Shown here: positions 27,898 through 36,208 of the stretch, in pieces | Layout: each line of letters starts with the position of its first letter | How positions within the stretch are numbered: the first letter of the stretch is position 1 | Assembly: GCA_948857205.1 (NCBI GenBank) | Contig: CAQPRV010000041.1 | Coordinates: 1 to 64,000 of the forward strand | Direction of reading: 5' to 3' | Source: an uncultured Clostridia bacterium | GTDB lineage: Bacteria > Bacillota > Clostridia > TANB77 > CAG-508 | Length of the DNA: 64,000 nt | The notes under the pieces: model-generated | Told to the model about the DNA's origin: nothing | Databases searched by the model: none | Seen by the model: only the letters and a program-made list of their open reading frames with translations | Position numbers and translations under genes: made by a program

Positions 27898-28371
27898 ATG
27901 AAGAGAATAGAGTTAAGAAGATATACAGAGGACGATTTAGAGGATTATTTTAAATTAGTTAATAATGAAGAAGTGAAACAATTTTTACCATATATGTATT
28001 GTAATAATATAAAGGTCGCAAAAGCAATTTTAAAAAGAAAAATAGAAGTAGATATTAATAAAAAAAGAATTTATGCAATTGAAAATATAAAAGAAAAACA
28101 TGTAATAGGGGAAATTGCAGTTGTAATTAAAGATAAAACTGCAGAAGTAGAATTCATGATAAATTCAGAGTATAGAGGAAAAGGCTATTCACAAGAAGCT
28201 TTTATAGCTTTGCTTGATATTATTAGGAGTGAAAATCTAAGTATAAATAAAATCAAAGCCTTAGTAATGGAAGAAAATAAAAGTTCAAGAAAAATGCTAA
28301 GTAAATTGGAATTTGAAACAAAGAAACAGGAAATAGGACAAGAATATATTGAATATGAAAGGGATATATAA
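27898..28371 (+). CDS. GNAT-family N-acetyltransferase
   Basis: 157 residues beginning RIELRRYTEDDLEDYFKLVNNEEV, the usual RimJ-like start. The acetyl-CoA pyrophosphate loop is seen in EYRGKGYSQEA (R-x-x-G-x-G/S) and the C-terminal NKIKALVMEENKSSRKMLSKLEF completes the fold. Substrate unknown. AAGGAG site 21 bases after the DUF4446 gene suggests the same operon. Confidence 0.88.
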   Translation: MKRIELRRYTEDDLEDYFKLVNNEEVKQFLPYMYCNNIKVAKAILKRKIEVDINKKRIYAIENIKEKHVIGEIAVVIKDKTAEVEFMINSEYRGKGYSQEAFIALLDIIRSENLSINKIKALVMEENKSSRKMLSKLEFETKKQEIGQEYIEYERDI

Positions 28372-28387
28372 TCACTAAATCAATAAA

Positions 28388-28428
28388 ATATCCACATTTT
28401 ATTGATAATATGTGGATATATTGTTTTT
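28388..28428 (+). terminator. Terminator of the soj operon
   Basis: ATATCCACAT / ATGTGGATAT stem (28388-28397, 28410-28419) followed by ATTGTTTTT. Confidence 0.75.
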
Positions 28429-28469
28429 AAAAGGAAATACTACTTATATATAAAAAATCAAAATTTCTA

Positions 28470-28501
28470 TTGACAAACATGTTTAAAAATGCTAATATAA
28501 T
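28470..28501 (+). promoter_or_regulatory. tRNA-Ser promoter
   Basis: TTGACA at 28470-28475; TAATAT at 28493-28498 gives 17-base spacing (TATAAT at 28496 would give 20). The tRNA begins about 20 bases later. Confidence 0.7.
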
Positions 28502-28520
28502 TATTGTCATAGAGACATAT

Positions 28521-28610
<90 letters not shown>

Positions 28611-28614
28611 AAAT

Positions 28615-28657
28615 AAGTTAGATATAATGCATAGAAAGATATATCTAACTTTTATTT
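28615..28657 (+). terminator. Terminator between the two tRNA-Ser genes
   Basis: AAGTTAGATATA / TATATCTAACTT perfect 12-bp stem followed by TTATTTAT. Confidence 0.7.
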
Positions 28658-28666
28658 ATAAAAAAT

Positions 28667-28756
28667 GTAGGTGTACCCAAGTGGTGAAGGGGGCAGTTTG
28701 CTAAACTGCTAGGTCTCGTAAGGGGCGCGGAGGTTCGAACCCTCTCACCTACGCCA
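28667..28756 (+). tRNA. tRNA-Ser (anticodon GCT)
   Basis: Acceptor GTAGGTG pairs with CACCTAC, encoded GCCA end, long variable arm (GTCTCGTAAGGGGC), GGTTCGAACC T-arm, anticodon loop TTGCTAA. 90 nt. Together the pair reads UCN and AGY serine codons. Confidence 0.96.
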
Positions 28757-28909
28757 AACCATTATTTTATATTGTAACTTTTTATATTTTTCAATAAAAG
28801 GAATTAAAGAGAATTAAGAGTAAAAAAATAGTAAAGAATAAAAAGTACAAAATATATTCCTATGACAGTAAATTTATAATTTCTATAATTAAATTGTAAA
28901 GATATCTAA

Positions 28910-28941
28910 AATGTAGTATACTATGTGTAGTGTACTACATT
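28910..28941 (+). promoter_or_regulatory. Palindromic operator before the small HEPN module
   Basis: AATGTAGTATACTA and TAGTGTACTACATT flank four bases; the arms are complementary except for one position. It lies ten bases before the GGAGGG site of the first small gene, a place typical of autoregulated toxin-antitoxin operators. Confidence 0.6.
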
Positions 28942-28964
28942 TTAAGTATTGGAGGGAATGTAGA

Positions 28965-29099
28965 ATGAGTGAGAAAGTATATAGTATAGAAGAAATATTT
29001 AACAAAAACATAGATGGATTTGAAAAATCAGAAATTGAAGAAAATTCAAAAATAGATAAAGAAATAAAAAAGACAGGAGTAGTAGTTTATGAAAAGTAA
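28965..29099 (+). CDS. 44-residue small protein, possible antitoxin remnant
   Basis: ATG follows GGAGGG by eight bases. The 44 residues are highly charged, starting MSEKVYSIEEIF. That start resembles the N-terminus of MNT-type nucleotidyltransferase antitoxins that pair with HepT, but the GSYARGE nucleotidyltransferase core is missing. It could be a truncated antitoxin or an unrelated small DNA-binding partner; I do not recognise a family. Sits between a palindromic operator and the HEPN gene. Confidence 0.45.
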   Translation: MSEKVYSIEEIFNKNIDGFEKSEIEENSKIDKEIKKTGVVVYEK

Positions 29100-29121
29100 A
29101 TAATATATATCATTACAAAAA

Positions 29122-29433
29122 ATGATAGAATATATAGATAAATCAATAGTATATACAGAAGGTTATACATTTGAGGGATTTTGTAATGATAGTAAAACTG
29201 TAGATGCAACAGTATTTATTATTAGTCAAATAGGACAATTAATTAAAAATATTTCAAAAGAAACTATGGAAAAATATTCTAATATAGAATGGAACATGAT
29301 AAAAAGTTTAAGAAATAGAATTGTTCATAATTATGAAGGAATAATTTTAAAGAGTGTATGGCATGTAGTAAAGGTAGATATTATAGAATTAAAAAAAGAA
29401 ATACAAAATATTATTGAAACAGAAAAAGATTAA
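29122..29433 (+). CDS. HepT-like HEPN-domain protein (DUF86 family)
   Basis: 103 residues, all helical. The HEPN ribonuclease motif R-x4-6-H-x-Y is present as RNRIVHNYEG near residue 73-82, preceded by EWNMIKSLRN, both typical of HepT toxins. Such proteins cut RNA or are kept silent by AMPylation from MNT antitoxins. The ATG lacks a strong ribosome site. Its neighbour is a 44-residue protein and not a full MNT antitoxin, so whether this is an active toxin is open. Confidence 0.75.
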   Translation: MIEYIDKSIVYTEGYTFEGFCNDSKTVDATVFIISQIGQLIKNISKETMEKYSNIEWNMIKSLRNRIVHNYEGIILKSVWHVVKVDIIELKKEIQNIIETEKD

Positions 29434-29670
29434 TAAATAAGAGTTTTAGTGAATTTTTAAGTGATAAATGGAAAATAACTAGATTTTTACTTTTTTAGTC
29501 GAAAGCTCAAATTGTGCAAGAACAAATTAAGGATGAATCTTTGATATTTCTTATTTTTTATTAAAATAAAAAGAAGTTATATTATATTTAGAAAGCTAAT
29601 AAAAATAATTAATAATGGAGATAAATAGCTAAAACGTTAAGATATAAAAAACAAAAGTTATTAATGAGTA
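29434..29670. other. Spacer upstream of the T4SS operon
   Basis: AT-rich, no convincing gene or hairpin seen before the operon promoter. Confidence 0.5.
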
Positions 29671-29699
29671 TTGAACAAAGTCGAAAAAAGAGATATAAT
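29671..29699 (+). promoter_or_regulatory. T4SS operon promoter
   Basis: TTGAAC at 29671-29676, 17 bases, TATAAT at 29694-29699; AAGGAG and ATG follow at 29715 and 29728. Confidence 0.8.
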
Positions 29700-29727
29700 T
29701 AAATAAAAAGGGATAAGGAGAATTAAT

Positions 29728-31029
29728 ATGGTAAGAAATATAAAAAGGTTTATTTTTATTTTGTTTTTTTTAATACTATTTATATTAATAAATTCTTGTA
29801 GTGTAAATGCAGAAGGATTAGATACAACAAATCCAAGTTCATATCCAAAAGGTACAAAATTTAAATTAAATAAAGATGCATATAATTATACAATTGAGAA
29901 AACATTATGGTGGAAAAAAGCAAAAAAGGATCCAGAGGATAAATTTAGATTTAAGAAGGGTGAAATTGTTGAATATACTGGTGAATATGAAACAGACGTT
30001 GAAGTAGCACATTTTGGAATGCCAACATACTATTTCGAAGTAAAAAAAGGCATAACAAAAGGACTAATATGCAGTAAAGATTTAGACTTATATGAATCAA
30101 CAAGACCAGCTACAATAACAGAGTTTATTAGTAAATATGGAATAGCTAGCATAAAAGAAGAAAAAGAATTAAATTCAAAAATAAAAGAGTTATCTGAAAA
30201 AGCTACATCTGCTGGATATATTGATATTGATAGTTCACTAGCATATATAGATAATAATATACAGATGGTACAAGGCTATCCATCAAGAGAAGAACAAAAA
30301 AAACAAGTAGAAAAAGATTATAAAAATTTATGTAATGATACATTAGCAGTTGATGGGGATTATGCATTTTTAGCACAAGCATATAAATATGCTGCATATT
30401 ATCAAGAACTTTTAACAATGGATGAAGAATATGGAAAAGATGACGGAAAAGATAAAGACTGGGGAGCTGAATTTGATAAAGCATATAAAAAATACAAAAG
30501 TGCTGGTAAAGATGATACAAAGAAAAATGCAGCATTTAAAATGATGGCAGAAGCTATGGAAAACATGTCACTAGAAGAAAGAAAAGAAAAGGTTGATGGA
30601 AAGAAAAGAAGTGATAAGTGGGGAGAAATTGTTGATGAAGAAAATGACAGAAAAGAAGTAATTGAAGCAACAGAAAGTGAAATATATAAACAACCTAAAA
30701 GAGTATCATCAGCGAGCACTTCAGAACAAAGTATAGATGATATGGTATCAGATGCAGATAGTTTTTTAAAAAAAGGTAGCCTAAAATATGATGAAAGTGC
30801 CCTACAGGGATTTTCACAAACAACATATAATATATTACTAACGGTGGGAGTATTTGTAGCAGTTATTGTAGGAGGAGTAATAGGAATAAAACTAATGACA
30901 TCAGGAGTAGAAGAAAAAGCAGAATATAAAAAAATGTTATTAATTTATTTAATAGGATGTCTAGTAATGTTTGGTGGATTTGTAGCATGGAAATTTATTG
31001 TAAATATGATGCAAAATATATGGGGGTGA
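29728..31029 (+). CDS. Exported protein with SH3-like region and C-terminal T4SS-pilin-like membrane domain
   Basis: 433 residues. An N-terminal signal peptide (RFIFILFFLILFILINSCSV) is followed by an SH3-like stretch (FRFKKGEIVEYTGEYE...FEVKKGITKGLI), a long charged helical middle and a C-terminal domain with two membrane helices joined by GVEEKAEYKKML. That last domain is shared with the next three genes, which look like small VirB2-type pilins. This one is therefore a pilin-like domain with a large extracellular extension, perhaps a tip or adhesion subunit (inference). First gene of the operon. Confidence 0.7.
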   Translation: MVRNIKRFIFILFFLILFILINSCSVNAEGLDTTNPSSYPKGTKFKLNKDAYNYTIEKTLWWKKAKKDPEDKFRFKKGEIVEYTGEYETDVEVAHFGMPTYYFEVKKGITKGLICSKDLDLYESTRPATITEFISKYGIASIKEEKELNSKIKELSEKATSAGYIDIDSSLAYIDNNIQMVQGYPSREEQKKQVEKDYKNLCNDTLAVDGDYAFLAQAYKYAAYYQELLTMDEEYGKDDGKDKDWGAEFDKAYKKYKSAGKDDTKKNAAFKMMAEAMENMSLEERKEKVDGKKRSDKWGEIVDEENDRKEVIEATESEIYKQPKRVSSASTSEQSIDDMVSDADSFLKKGSLKYDESALQGFSQTTYNILLTVGVFVAVIVGGVIGIKLMTSGVEEKAEYKKMLLIYLIGCLVMFGGFVAWKFIVNMMQNIWG

Positions 31030-31033
31030 TTAA

Positions 31034-31583
31034 ATGAGAAGAAAAATAATTACAGTTATAACAATTATAACCATTTTATTTTTAGTAATTTCTTTAATAC
31101 CAATATATTCAGAAGCTGCAAAAGCTGGAAGTGCTTCAAGTGGAAAAGGAAGTTCTAGTAGTAGTTCCACAACAGGAAAGAAAGGCTCAGGAGGAGCAAC
31201 AGTAGGAAGTTCATCAAGTATAGAAGGAGGAAGTACTACAACAGAAGAAGGTATATATACTGGTCGGAAGTAAAGAAGATGATTCATTTGAAGAAGGAGG
31301 AGAAGAATTAGGATTAGGAGATCTTGACAATTATAAAGGAAAAGCAAAAACTCCGAAAAAAGCACAAGAAAAAGTTGAAAAAATGTTAGGATATGTACAA
31401 ATAGTAGGTACAGTATTATCAGTTATAATATTAATGATAATCGGATTCAAATATATGTTAGGAAGTATAGAAGAAAAGGCTGAATATAAAAAGACATTAA
31501 TTCCATATATTATAGGAGCATTTATGTTATTTTCTGGTAGTTTAGTGCCACAGATAATTTATCAAATTGCACAAAATATATAA
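31034..31583 (+). CDS. T4SS pilin-like protein (VirB2-type), read through an in-frame CGG +1 shift
   Basis: Signal peptide (IITVITIITILFLVISLIPIY), a Ser/Gly-rich linker, then in frame EEGIYTG CGG AAG TAA. Skipping the C of CGG (31265) gives GSKEDDSFEEGGEELGLG and carries on into the two-helix pilin domain with GSIEEKAEYKKTLIPY. The joined product is about 182 residues. The downstream half has no ribosome site or start of its own, so without frameshifting only a soluble secreted 79-residue fragment is made. The gene sits between intact paralogues in an otherwise intact operon. GGGGGTGATT precedes the ATG, four bases after the upstream stop. Confidence 0.72.
31265..31267 (+). other. In-frame CGG, +1 shift site 5 (pilin-like gene)
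   Basis: Codons ACT GGT CGG AAG TAA; skipping C gives GGT GGA AGT AAA GAA. A stop codon follows CGG by one codon in the zero frame, so failure to shift terminates at once. Confidence 0.72.
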
Positions 31584-31699
31584 AATTATGTAAAAAAGGT
31601 AATAAAATTGTTGCAAAAAGTAAAATTTAATGTTATCCTATTAATAGAAGAATATATATTAATGCGAGAAAATAGTATTAAATAAGGAGGAAATAAAAC

Positions 31700-32068
31700 A
31701 TGAATAAAAAAATGATAAAAATAATAAAAATAATTGGTATAATTTTAATAACCTTTGCATTAGTTACTATATCAGTAGATTCATTTGCTCTAAAACCACC
31801 AAATCAAATAGAACCAAATACATCAACAGAAGGAGGTAAAGCAGTATCAAATATTGGTAGCAGTATTATGGGAATATTGCAAACTACTGGTATAATTGTA
31901 TCAGTGCTTATATTAATAATTATAGGTATAAAATACATGATGGGAAGTGCAGAAGAAAAAGCAGAATATAAGAAGGTAATGATACCATATTTAGTAGGAG
32001 CAGCTTTAATATTTGGAGCATCTGTAATTGCAAATGTTGTATATCAATTCTTTTCTAATTTGAAATAA
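31700..32068 (+). CDS. T4SS pilin-like protein (VirB2/TrbC type)
   Basis: 122 residues: signal peptide ending around SVDSFA, short linker, then TTGIIVSVLILIIIGIKYMMG and AEYKKVMIPYLVGAALIFGASVIANVVY, two membrane helices joined by GSAEEKAEYKK. This is the T4SS-pilin pattern. AAGGAGG precedes the ATG. Closely related to the next gene, indicating recent tandem duplication. Confidence 0.8.
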   Translation: MNKKMIKIIKIIGIILITFALVTISVDSFALKPPNQIEPNTSTEGGKAVSNIGSSIMGILQTTGIIVSVLILIIIGIKYMMGSAEEKAEYKKVMIPYLVGAALIFGASVIANVVYQFFSNLK

Positions 32069-32102
32069 TAAAACAAAATAGTCTAATAAGGAGGAAAAAA
32101 AT

Positions 32103-32501
32103 ATGAATAAAAATGTAGTAAAAATATTTAGTATTATTTTAATGTTAATAACATTAATTTCCATATCGGTAAATTCATTTGCGGCAGGAGTTGGTAGTGC
32201 TAGTGGTTCTGGTGGTGAAACAGTTACCAGTCCTGGGGAATTAAAACCTAAAGCAGAAGTAAAAGGTGAAGATGAATTAATGCAACTTGGAGGAAATGTA
32301 ATGGGAATATTACGAACCACAGGTATAGTAATTTCAGTACTTATATTGATAGTAATAGGTATAAAGTACATGATGGGAAGTGCGGAAGAAAAGGCAGAAT
32401 ACAAGAAAGTAATGATACCATATTTAGTAGGTGCAGCATTAATATTTGGAGCATCAGTAATATCAACTGTTGTATTTGAATTCTTTACACATTTAGAATA
32501 A
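32103..32501 (+). CDS. T4SS pilin-like protein (VirB2/TrbC type), tandem paralogue
   Basis: 132 residues with the same plan: signal peptide (SIILMLITLISISVNSFAA), Gly/Ser-rich linker, and a two-helix domain nearly identical to its neighbour (KYMMGSAEEKAEYKKVMIPY). Differences are confined mainly to the linker, so the surface-exposed or processed part varies while the membrane domain is kept. AAGGAGG precedes the ATG. Confidence 0.8.
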   Translation: MNKNVVKIFSIILMLITLISISVNSFAAGVGSASGSGGETVTSPGELKPKAEVKGEDELMQLGGNVMGILRTTGIVISVLILIVIGIKYMMGSAEEKAEYKKVMIPYLVGAALIFGASVISTVVFEFFTHLE

Positions 32502-32506
32502 TAAAA

Positions 32507-32638
32507 ATAAAGAGGACAAAAATAAGTTTTGTTCTCTTTATTACATTTATATTACATTACAGTTGTATTACAGGCATATTAAAAATATATTATTTTGTCT
32601 TTTTTTGCTCAAAAATGTTACAATTATTGAGCTTTTTT
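32507..32638 (+). terminator. Two hairpins ending the pilin gene group
   Basis: First, AATAAAGAGGACAAAA / TTTTGTTCTCTTTATT (32507-32522, 32528-32543), with one G-T pair. Second, GCTCAA / TTGAGC (32607-32612, 32627-32632) followed by six T, a classical terminator. Confidence 0.7.
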
Positions 32639-32646
32639 GTTATAAT
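32618..32646 (+). promoter_or_regulatory. Internal promoter for prgI-virB4, overlapping the terminator
   Basis: TTACAA at 32618-32623, 17 bases, TATAAT at 32641-32646. The -35 box lies in the loop and stem of the preceding terminator, so pilin and machinery genes can be set at different levels. Confidence 0.6.
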
Positions 32647-32689
32647 TAAATATAAGAAGAGTTATACAAAAAAATAAGGAGGAATAAAA

Positions 32690-33055
32690 TTGGGAACATA
32701 TAATTTACCAAGAAATGTAAAAGGAGAAGGAAGAATATTATTTATATTCTCAACAAAAGCATTAATATATAGCCTAATAGGTGTGGCTATTGGACTAATA
32801 TTTTATTTTATATTTAAAACAATTGGAACTAGTTTTATAGGAGTCATTTGTGTATGTGTATGTGGACTAATTGGATTTATTATTGGTACATTCAAAGTTC
32901 CTGATTCAACTGCATTTGAAATTACTAAAAAGACAGGAGGAGAAAACATAGATGAAGTAATAAAAAGAGCAATTAGATTTAAAATGAAAAAAAATAGAAT
33001 ATATGTGTATAAACAAGAAGAAGTAGAGAAAAAGGAGGTAACAAAAGATGACTAA
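32690..33055 (+). CDS. PrgI-family T4SS membrane protein
   Basis: 121 residues from TTG, seven bases after AAGGAGG. It starts with the family-like TYNLPRNVKGEGRILFIFS, has two adjacent membrane helices (ALIYSLIGVAIGLIFYFIF; GVICVCVCGLIGFIIG), PDSTAFEITKKTGG and a basic tail. PrgI proteins form an inner-membrane part of Gram-positive conjugation-type machines (VirB3-like role). Overlaps the next gene by eight bases. Confidence 0.85.
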   Translation: MGTYNLPRNVKGEGRILFIFSTKALIYSLIGVAIGLIFYFIFKTIGTSFIGVICVCVCGLIGFIIGTFKVPDSTAFEITKKTGGENIDEVIKRAIRFKMKKNRIYVYKQEEVEKKEVTKDD

Positions 33056-34286
33056 TGAGGAAATCTCTCAAATACTAGTAATGATATTAAGTATAATGTT
33101 TGTTATTTTGATTACGTTATGTGTAATATTTTTAATGTTAAAGATAAAAGAGAAAAAACAAAAAGAGGAAATTGAAAATGCCTTTAATGATAAAACAGGA
33201 AACGAGCTAAAAAAGAAAGAACTAAATAAAATAGATAGCACTTATAGTAAACAATCAATTATAGATTTTATGGAATTTGATAAAATTGAAGACAACATGA
33301 TTATACAAAAAAAAGGAAAGAGATTTTTAATGGTTGTAGAATGTCAAGGTGTTAACTATGACTTAATGTCAAACACAGAAAAAGTAGGTGTTGAAGAAGG
33401 ATTTCAACAGTTTTTAAATACATTAAGACACCCAGTCCAAATATATATACAAACTAGAACAATAAACTTAGAAAATAGTATAGAAACATATAAAAAGAAA
33501 ATAAAGGATATTGAAGATGCATATACACAAAAATTATTTGAATATAGAACAATGCAATCATCTGGAATATATTCTAAAAAAGACTTAGATAAAGTATATT
33601 TTGAAATAACAAAACAAAAAAACTTATTAGAATATGGAAAAGATTTAGTAGCTAATACAGAAAAAATGAGCTTAAACAAAAATGTATTAAATAAAAAATA
33701 CTATATTATAATTCCATATTTTCCAGAAGAAGCAGTAGATGGAAAATACATATATGAAGAAGTAAAAAATATGGCATTTTCTGAATTATATACTAAATCA
33801 CAATCAATTATTAGAACATTATCATCATGTTCTATAAACGGAAAAATATTATCTTCAAATGAGTTAGTAGAATTACTATATGTAGCATATAACAGGGACG
33901 AATCAGAAGTATTTGGAATAGATAAGATATTAAAATCAGGATATGAAGAATTATATTCAACAGCTCCAGATGTATTTGAAAAGAAAATAAAAGCATTAGA
34001 TAAAGAAATAGAAGAAAGAGCAATAGACTTAGCAAACGAGACTATAGAAAAAGTAAAATCAAAACCACAACAAATAGCAGAAACAAAACAAGAAGATTTA
34101 GAAGAACTTGTTAGGAGAATGGCAGAAATTATATTAAGTGAAAACAAAGAATATGTTGGTCAAGAAATTGCAGACCAAGCTATAGAAGAAATAAGAAAAA
34201 CAGAAGAAGAAGGAGGAGAAGAACAGAATGAAGAAGTCAAAGAAACAACTAAAACAACAAGAAGAAAGAGAGCAACAACAAAATAA
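33048..34286 (+). CDS. Membrane-anchored VirB4 N-domain-like T4SS protein
   Basis: 412 residues. An N-terminal membrane helix (ISQILVMILSIMFVILITLCVIF) is followed by DFMEFDKIEDNMIIQKKGKRFLMVVECQG, the start of a VirB4/TraC N-domain, then QIYIQTRTINLENSIETYKKKI and a coiled, acidic C-terminus ending in a Thr/Lys/Arg-rich tail. No ATPase motif. It is translated just before the VirB4 gene and overlaps it by 59 bases, so the two probably act as a split VirB4. The small gene at 9886-10455 is its relative. Confidence 0.75.
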   Translation: MTNEEISQILVMILSIMFVILITLCVIFLMLKIKEKKQKEEIENAFNDKTGNELKKKELNKIDSTYSKQSIIDFMEFDKIEDNMIIQKKGKRFLMVVECQGVNYDLMSNTEKVGVEEGFQQFLNTLRHPVQIYIQTRTINLENSIETYKKKIKDIEDAYTQKLFEYRTMQSSGIYSKKDLDKVYFEITKQKNLLEYGKDLVANTEKMSLNKNVLNKKYYIIIPYFPEEAVDGKYIYEEVKNMAFSELYTKSQSIIRTLSSCSINGKILSSNELVELLYVAYNRDESEVFGIDKILKSGYEELYSTAPDVFEKKIKALDKEIEERAIDLANETIEKVKSKPQQIAETKQEDLEELVRRMAEIILSENKEYVGQEIADQAIEEIRKTEEEGGEEQNEEVKETTKTTRRKRATTK

Positions 34287-36198
34287 ACAAGAGCCAGGTT
34301 TTTTAAGAACAAAAACTATTAAAGAATTAATAGCACCATCTGGGATAGATGTATCTAAAATAGATCATTTAGAAATAATCTCTAATGTTAAAAGATATGC
34401 ACGTAGTTTCTTTATTTCAAATTTACCACGTATGTGTACTTTTCCAGATTTATTTAGAGATTTATATATGTTTGATGATATTAATACATCAATATATATA
34501 ACACCAGTTGCAGAATCAAGATCACAAAATGAATTAAACAAAGTAATAAATGAATTAGAGACAGAAAGAATTGTTGCAGCAGATAGAGGAAATATAAACA
34601 GAGAAAGTACATTAGGTCAAAAGAGATATGAAGCAGAACAACTAAGAGATCAAATAGCAGCAGGATTTAATAAAATGTATGAAGCATCAATTATATCTAC
34701 TTTATTTGCATATAGTTTAGAAGATTTAGAAAGATTAACAAAATTACTTTCAGCAGAAATGTCAAAATCACTAGTTGGAATAAAAAGTGCATGGGCAATA
34801 CAAGAAGAAGCTTTTAAATCAAATTTACCACTAATGAATGATGACATAAAAAAGATACACTCTTTTGATAGTAGATCAATGGGGACAGTATTTCCATTTA
34901 CTACTTCGGAAGTAGGACATCCAACAGGAATACCATTAGGATTTAATAAACAAACAGGAACACCAATATTGTTTGACAATTTCCATCCATCTTTAAGCAA
35001 TTATAATATGGTTATATTTGCTAAATCTGGTGCAGGTAAATCTGTTACAATGAAAACTTTAATATCAAGATCATCTGTATTAATGGGAATAGAAAGTTTA
35101 GCATTAGATGCAGAAGGTGAATACACAATAGTTGCAGAAAGCTTAGGAGGAATTAATGTTGTATTAAGTCCAAATTCAAGTACAGTTATTAATCTGTTTG
35201 ATATAGAGCCAGAATCCGTAAAGGATGCAATTACAGGTAGAGAAAGAACAGCTTTAAATGTAGAGAATAAAGTTGAAGACGTTACGCAAGCACTACTTAC
35301 AATGGCAAGAGGTAGTACAAGAAGTACAGAAGTAAACGAGTTAACAAAACAAGTTATAGCAGAAACAGTAGCAGAAGAATATGCTAGCTTAGGAATAACA
35401 AACAATCCAAATAGTTTATATCAATCAGGTGATGAATTACAAAAGGGAGACTTATTATATAAAAGAAAAAAAGAAATGCCAACAATAGGTAGCTGGTATA
35501 AAAGATTGCAAAATAAGGCTAGAGAAAATAAAAATCCAGATTACCAATTCCATTTTAGTTATTTATTAAAAGTTATGAAACAATATATTAGAGAATTTAA
35601 TGGGCAAATGGCATATTTTGATGGACAATCTACATTTGAATTATTAGATGGAGCACCGTTTATTAATTTAGATATTTCTCAATTGGAAGAAAGATTTGCA
35701 AGACCACTTGCTCAACAAATACTTCTTTCTTGGATTTGGGAGAAATATGTAAAGAAAAATAGTGAAGATAAAACAAAAGCTAGAAAGAAAAGGGTATTAG
35801 TTGATGAGGCTTGGATGTTATTACCATATCCAGAAGCAGTAGACTTTTTAAATACTATGGCAAGACGTGCAAGAAAGAGAAATGTATCATTAGCTATTGT
35901 TTCACAAAGATTTCAGGACTTTTATGAGAAACCAGAAGCACAAGCAGTTTTAACATCATCAGATACAAAACTATTTTTAGCACAAGATAAGTCTGAAATA
36001 GAATATTTAAAGTCAGTATTTAAGTTAAGTAATGGTGAAGCAGGATTTTTAATAACTTGTTTAAAAGGTGAAGGATTGTTAAAAGTAGGTGCAGATACTG
36101 CTATTATACAAATAACACCTACTGCAAAAGAGTTTGAATTTGTTGAAACAAATTTAAATAACTTGGTAAAGATGAGAAAGAGAGCAAACAATATTTAA
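34228..36198 (+). CDS. virB4: VirB4-family T4SS ATPase
   Basis: 656 residues. The basic/Gln-rich first 20 residues are encoded within the overlap with the previous gene; AGGAGGAG in that gene serves as its ribosome site. Conserved parts: SFFISNLPRMCTFPDLFRDLY, IPLGFNKQTGTPILFDNF, Walker A AKSGAGKSVT at about 265-274, Walker B KRVLVDEAWMLLPY at about 520-533, and ARRARKRNVSLAIVSQRFQDF. This is the energy source that drives pilin extraction and assembly in type IV machines. No VirD4 coupling protein is seen in the operon. Confidence 0.92.
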   Translation: MKKSKKQLKQQEEREQQQNKQEPGFLRTKTIKELIAPSGIDVSKIDHLEIISNVKRYARSFFISNLPRMCTFPDLFRDLYMFDDINTSIYITPVAESRSQNELNKVINELETERIVAADRGNINRESTLGQKRYEAEQLRDQIAAGFNKMYEASIISTLFAYSLEDLERLTKLLSAEMSKSLVGIKSAWAIQEEAFKSNLPLMNDDIKKIHSFDSRSMGTVFPFTTSEVGHPTGIPLGFNKQTGTPILFDNFHPSLSNYNMVIFAKSGAGKSVTMKTLISRSSVLMGIESLALDAEGEYTIVAESLGGINVVLSPNSSTVINLFDIEPESVKDAITGRERTALNVENKVEDVTQALLTMARGSTRSTEVNELTKQVIAETVAEEYASLGITNNPNSLYQSGDELQKGDLLYKRKKEMPTIGSWYKRLQNKARENKNPDYQFHFSYLLKVMKQYIREFNGQMAYFDGQSTFELLDGAPFINLDISQLEERFARPLAQQILLSWIWEKYVKKNSEDKTKARKKRVLVDEAWMLLPYPEAVDFLNTMARRARKRNVSLAIVSQRFQDFYEKPEAQAVLTSSDTKLFLAQDKSEIEYLKSVFKLSNGEAGFLITCLKGEGLLKVGADTAIIQITPTAKEFEFVETNLNNLVKMRKRANNI

Positions 36199-36208
36199 GG
36201 AGGAAAAA

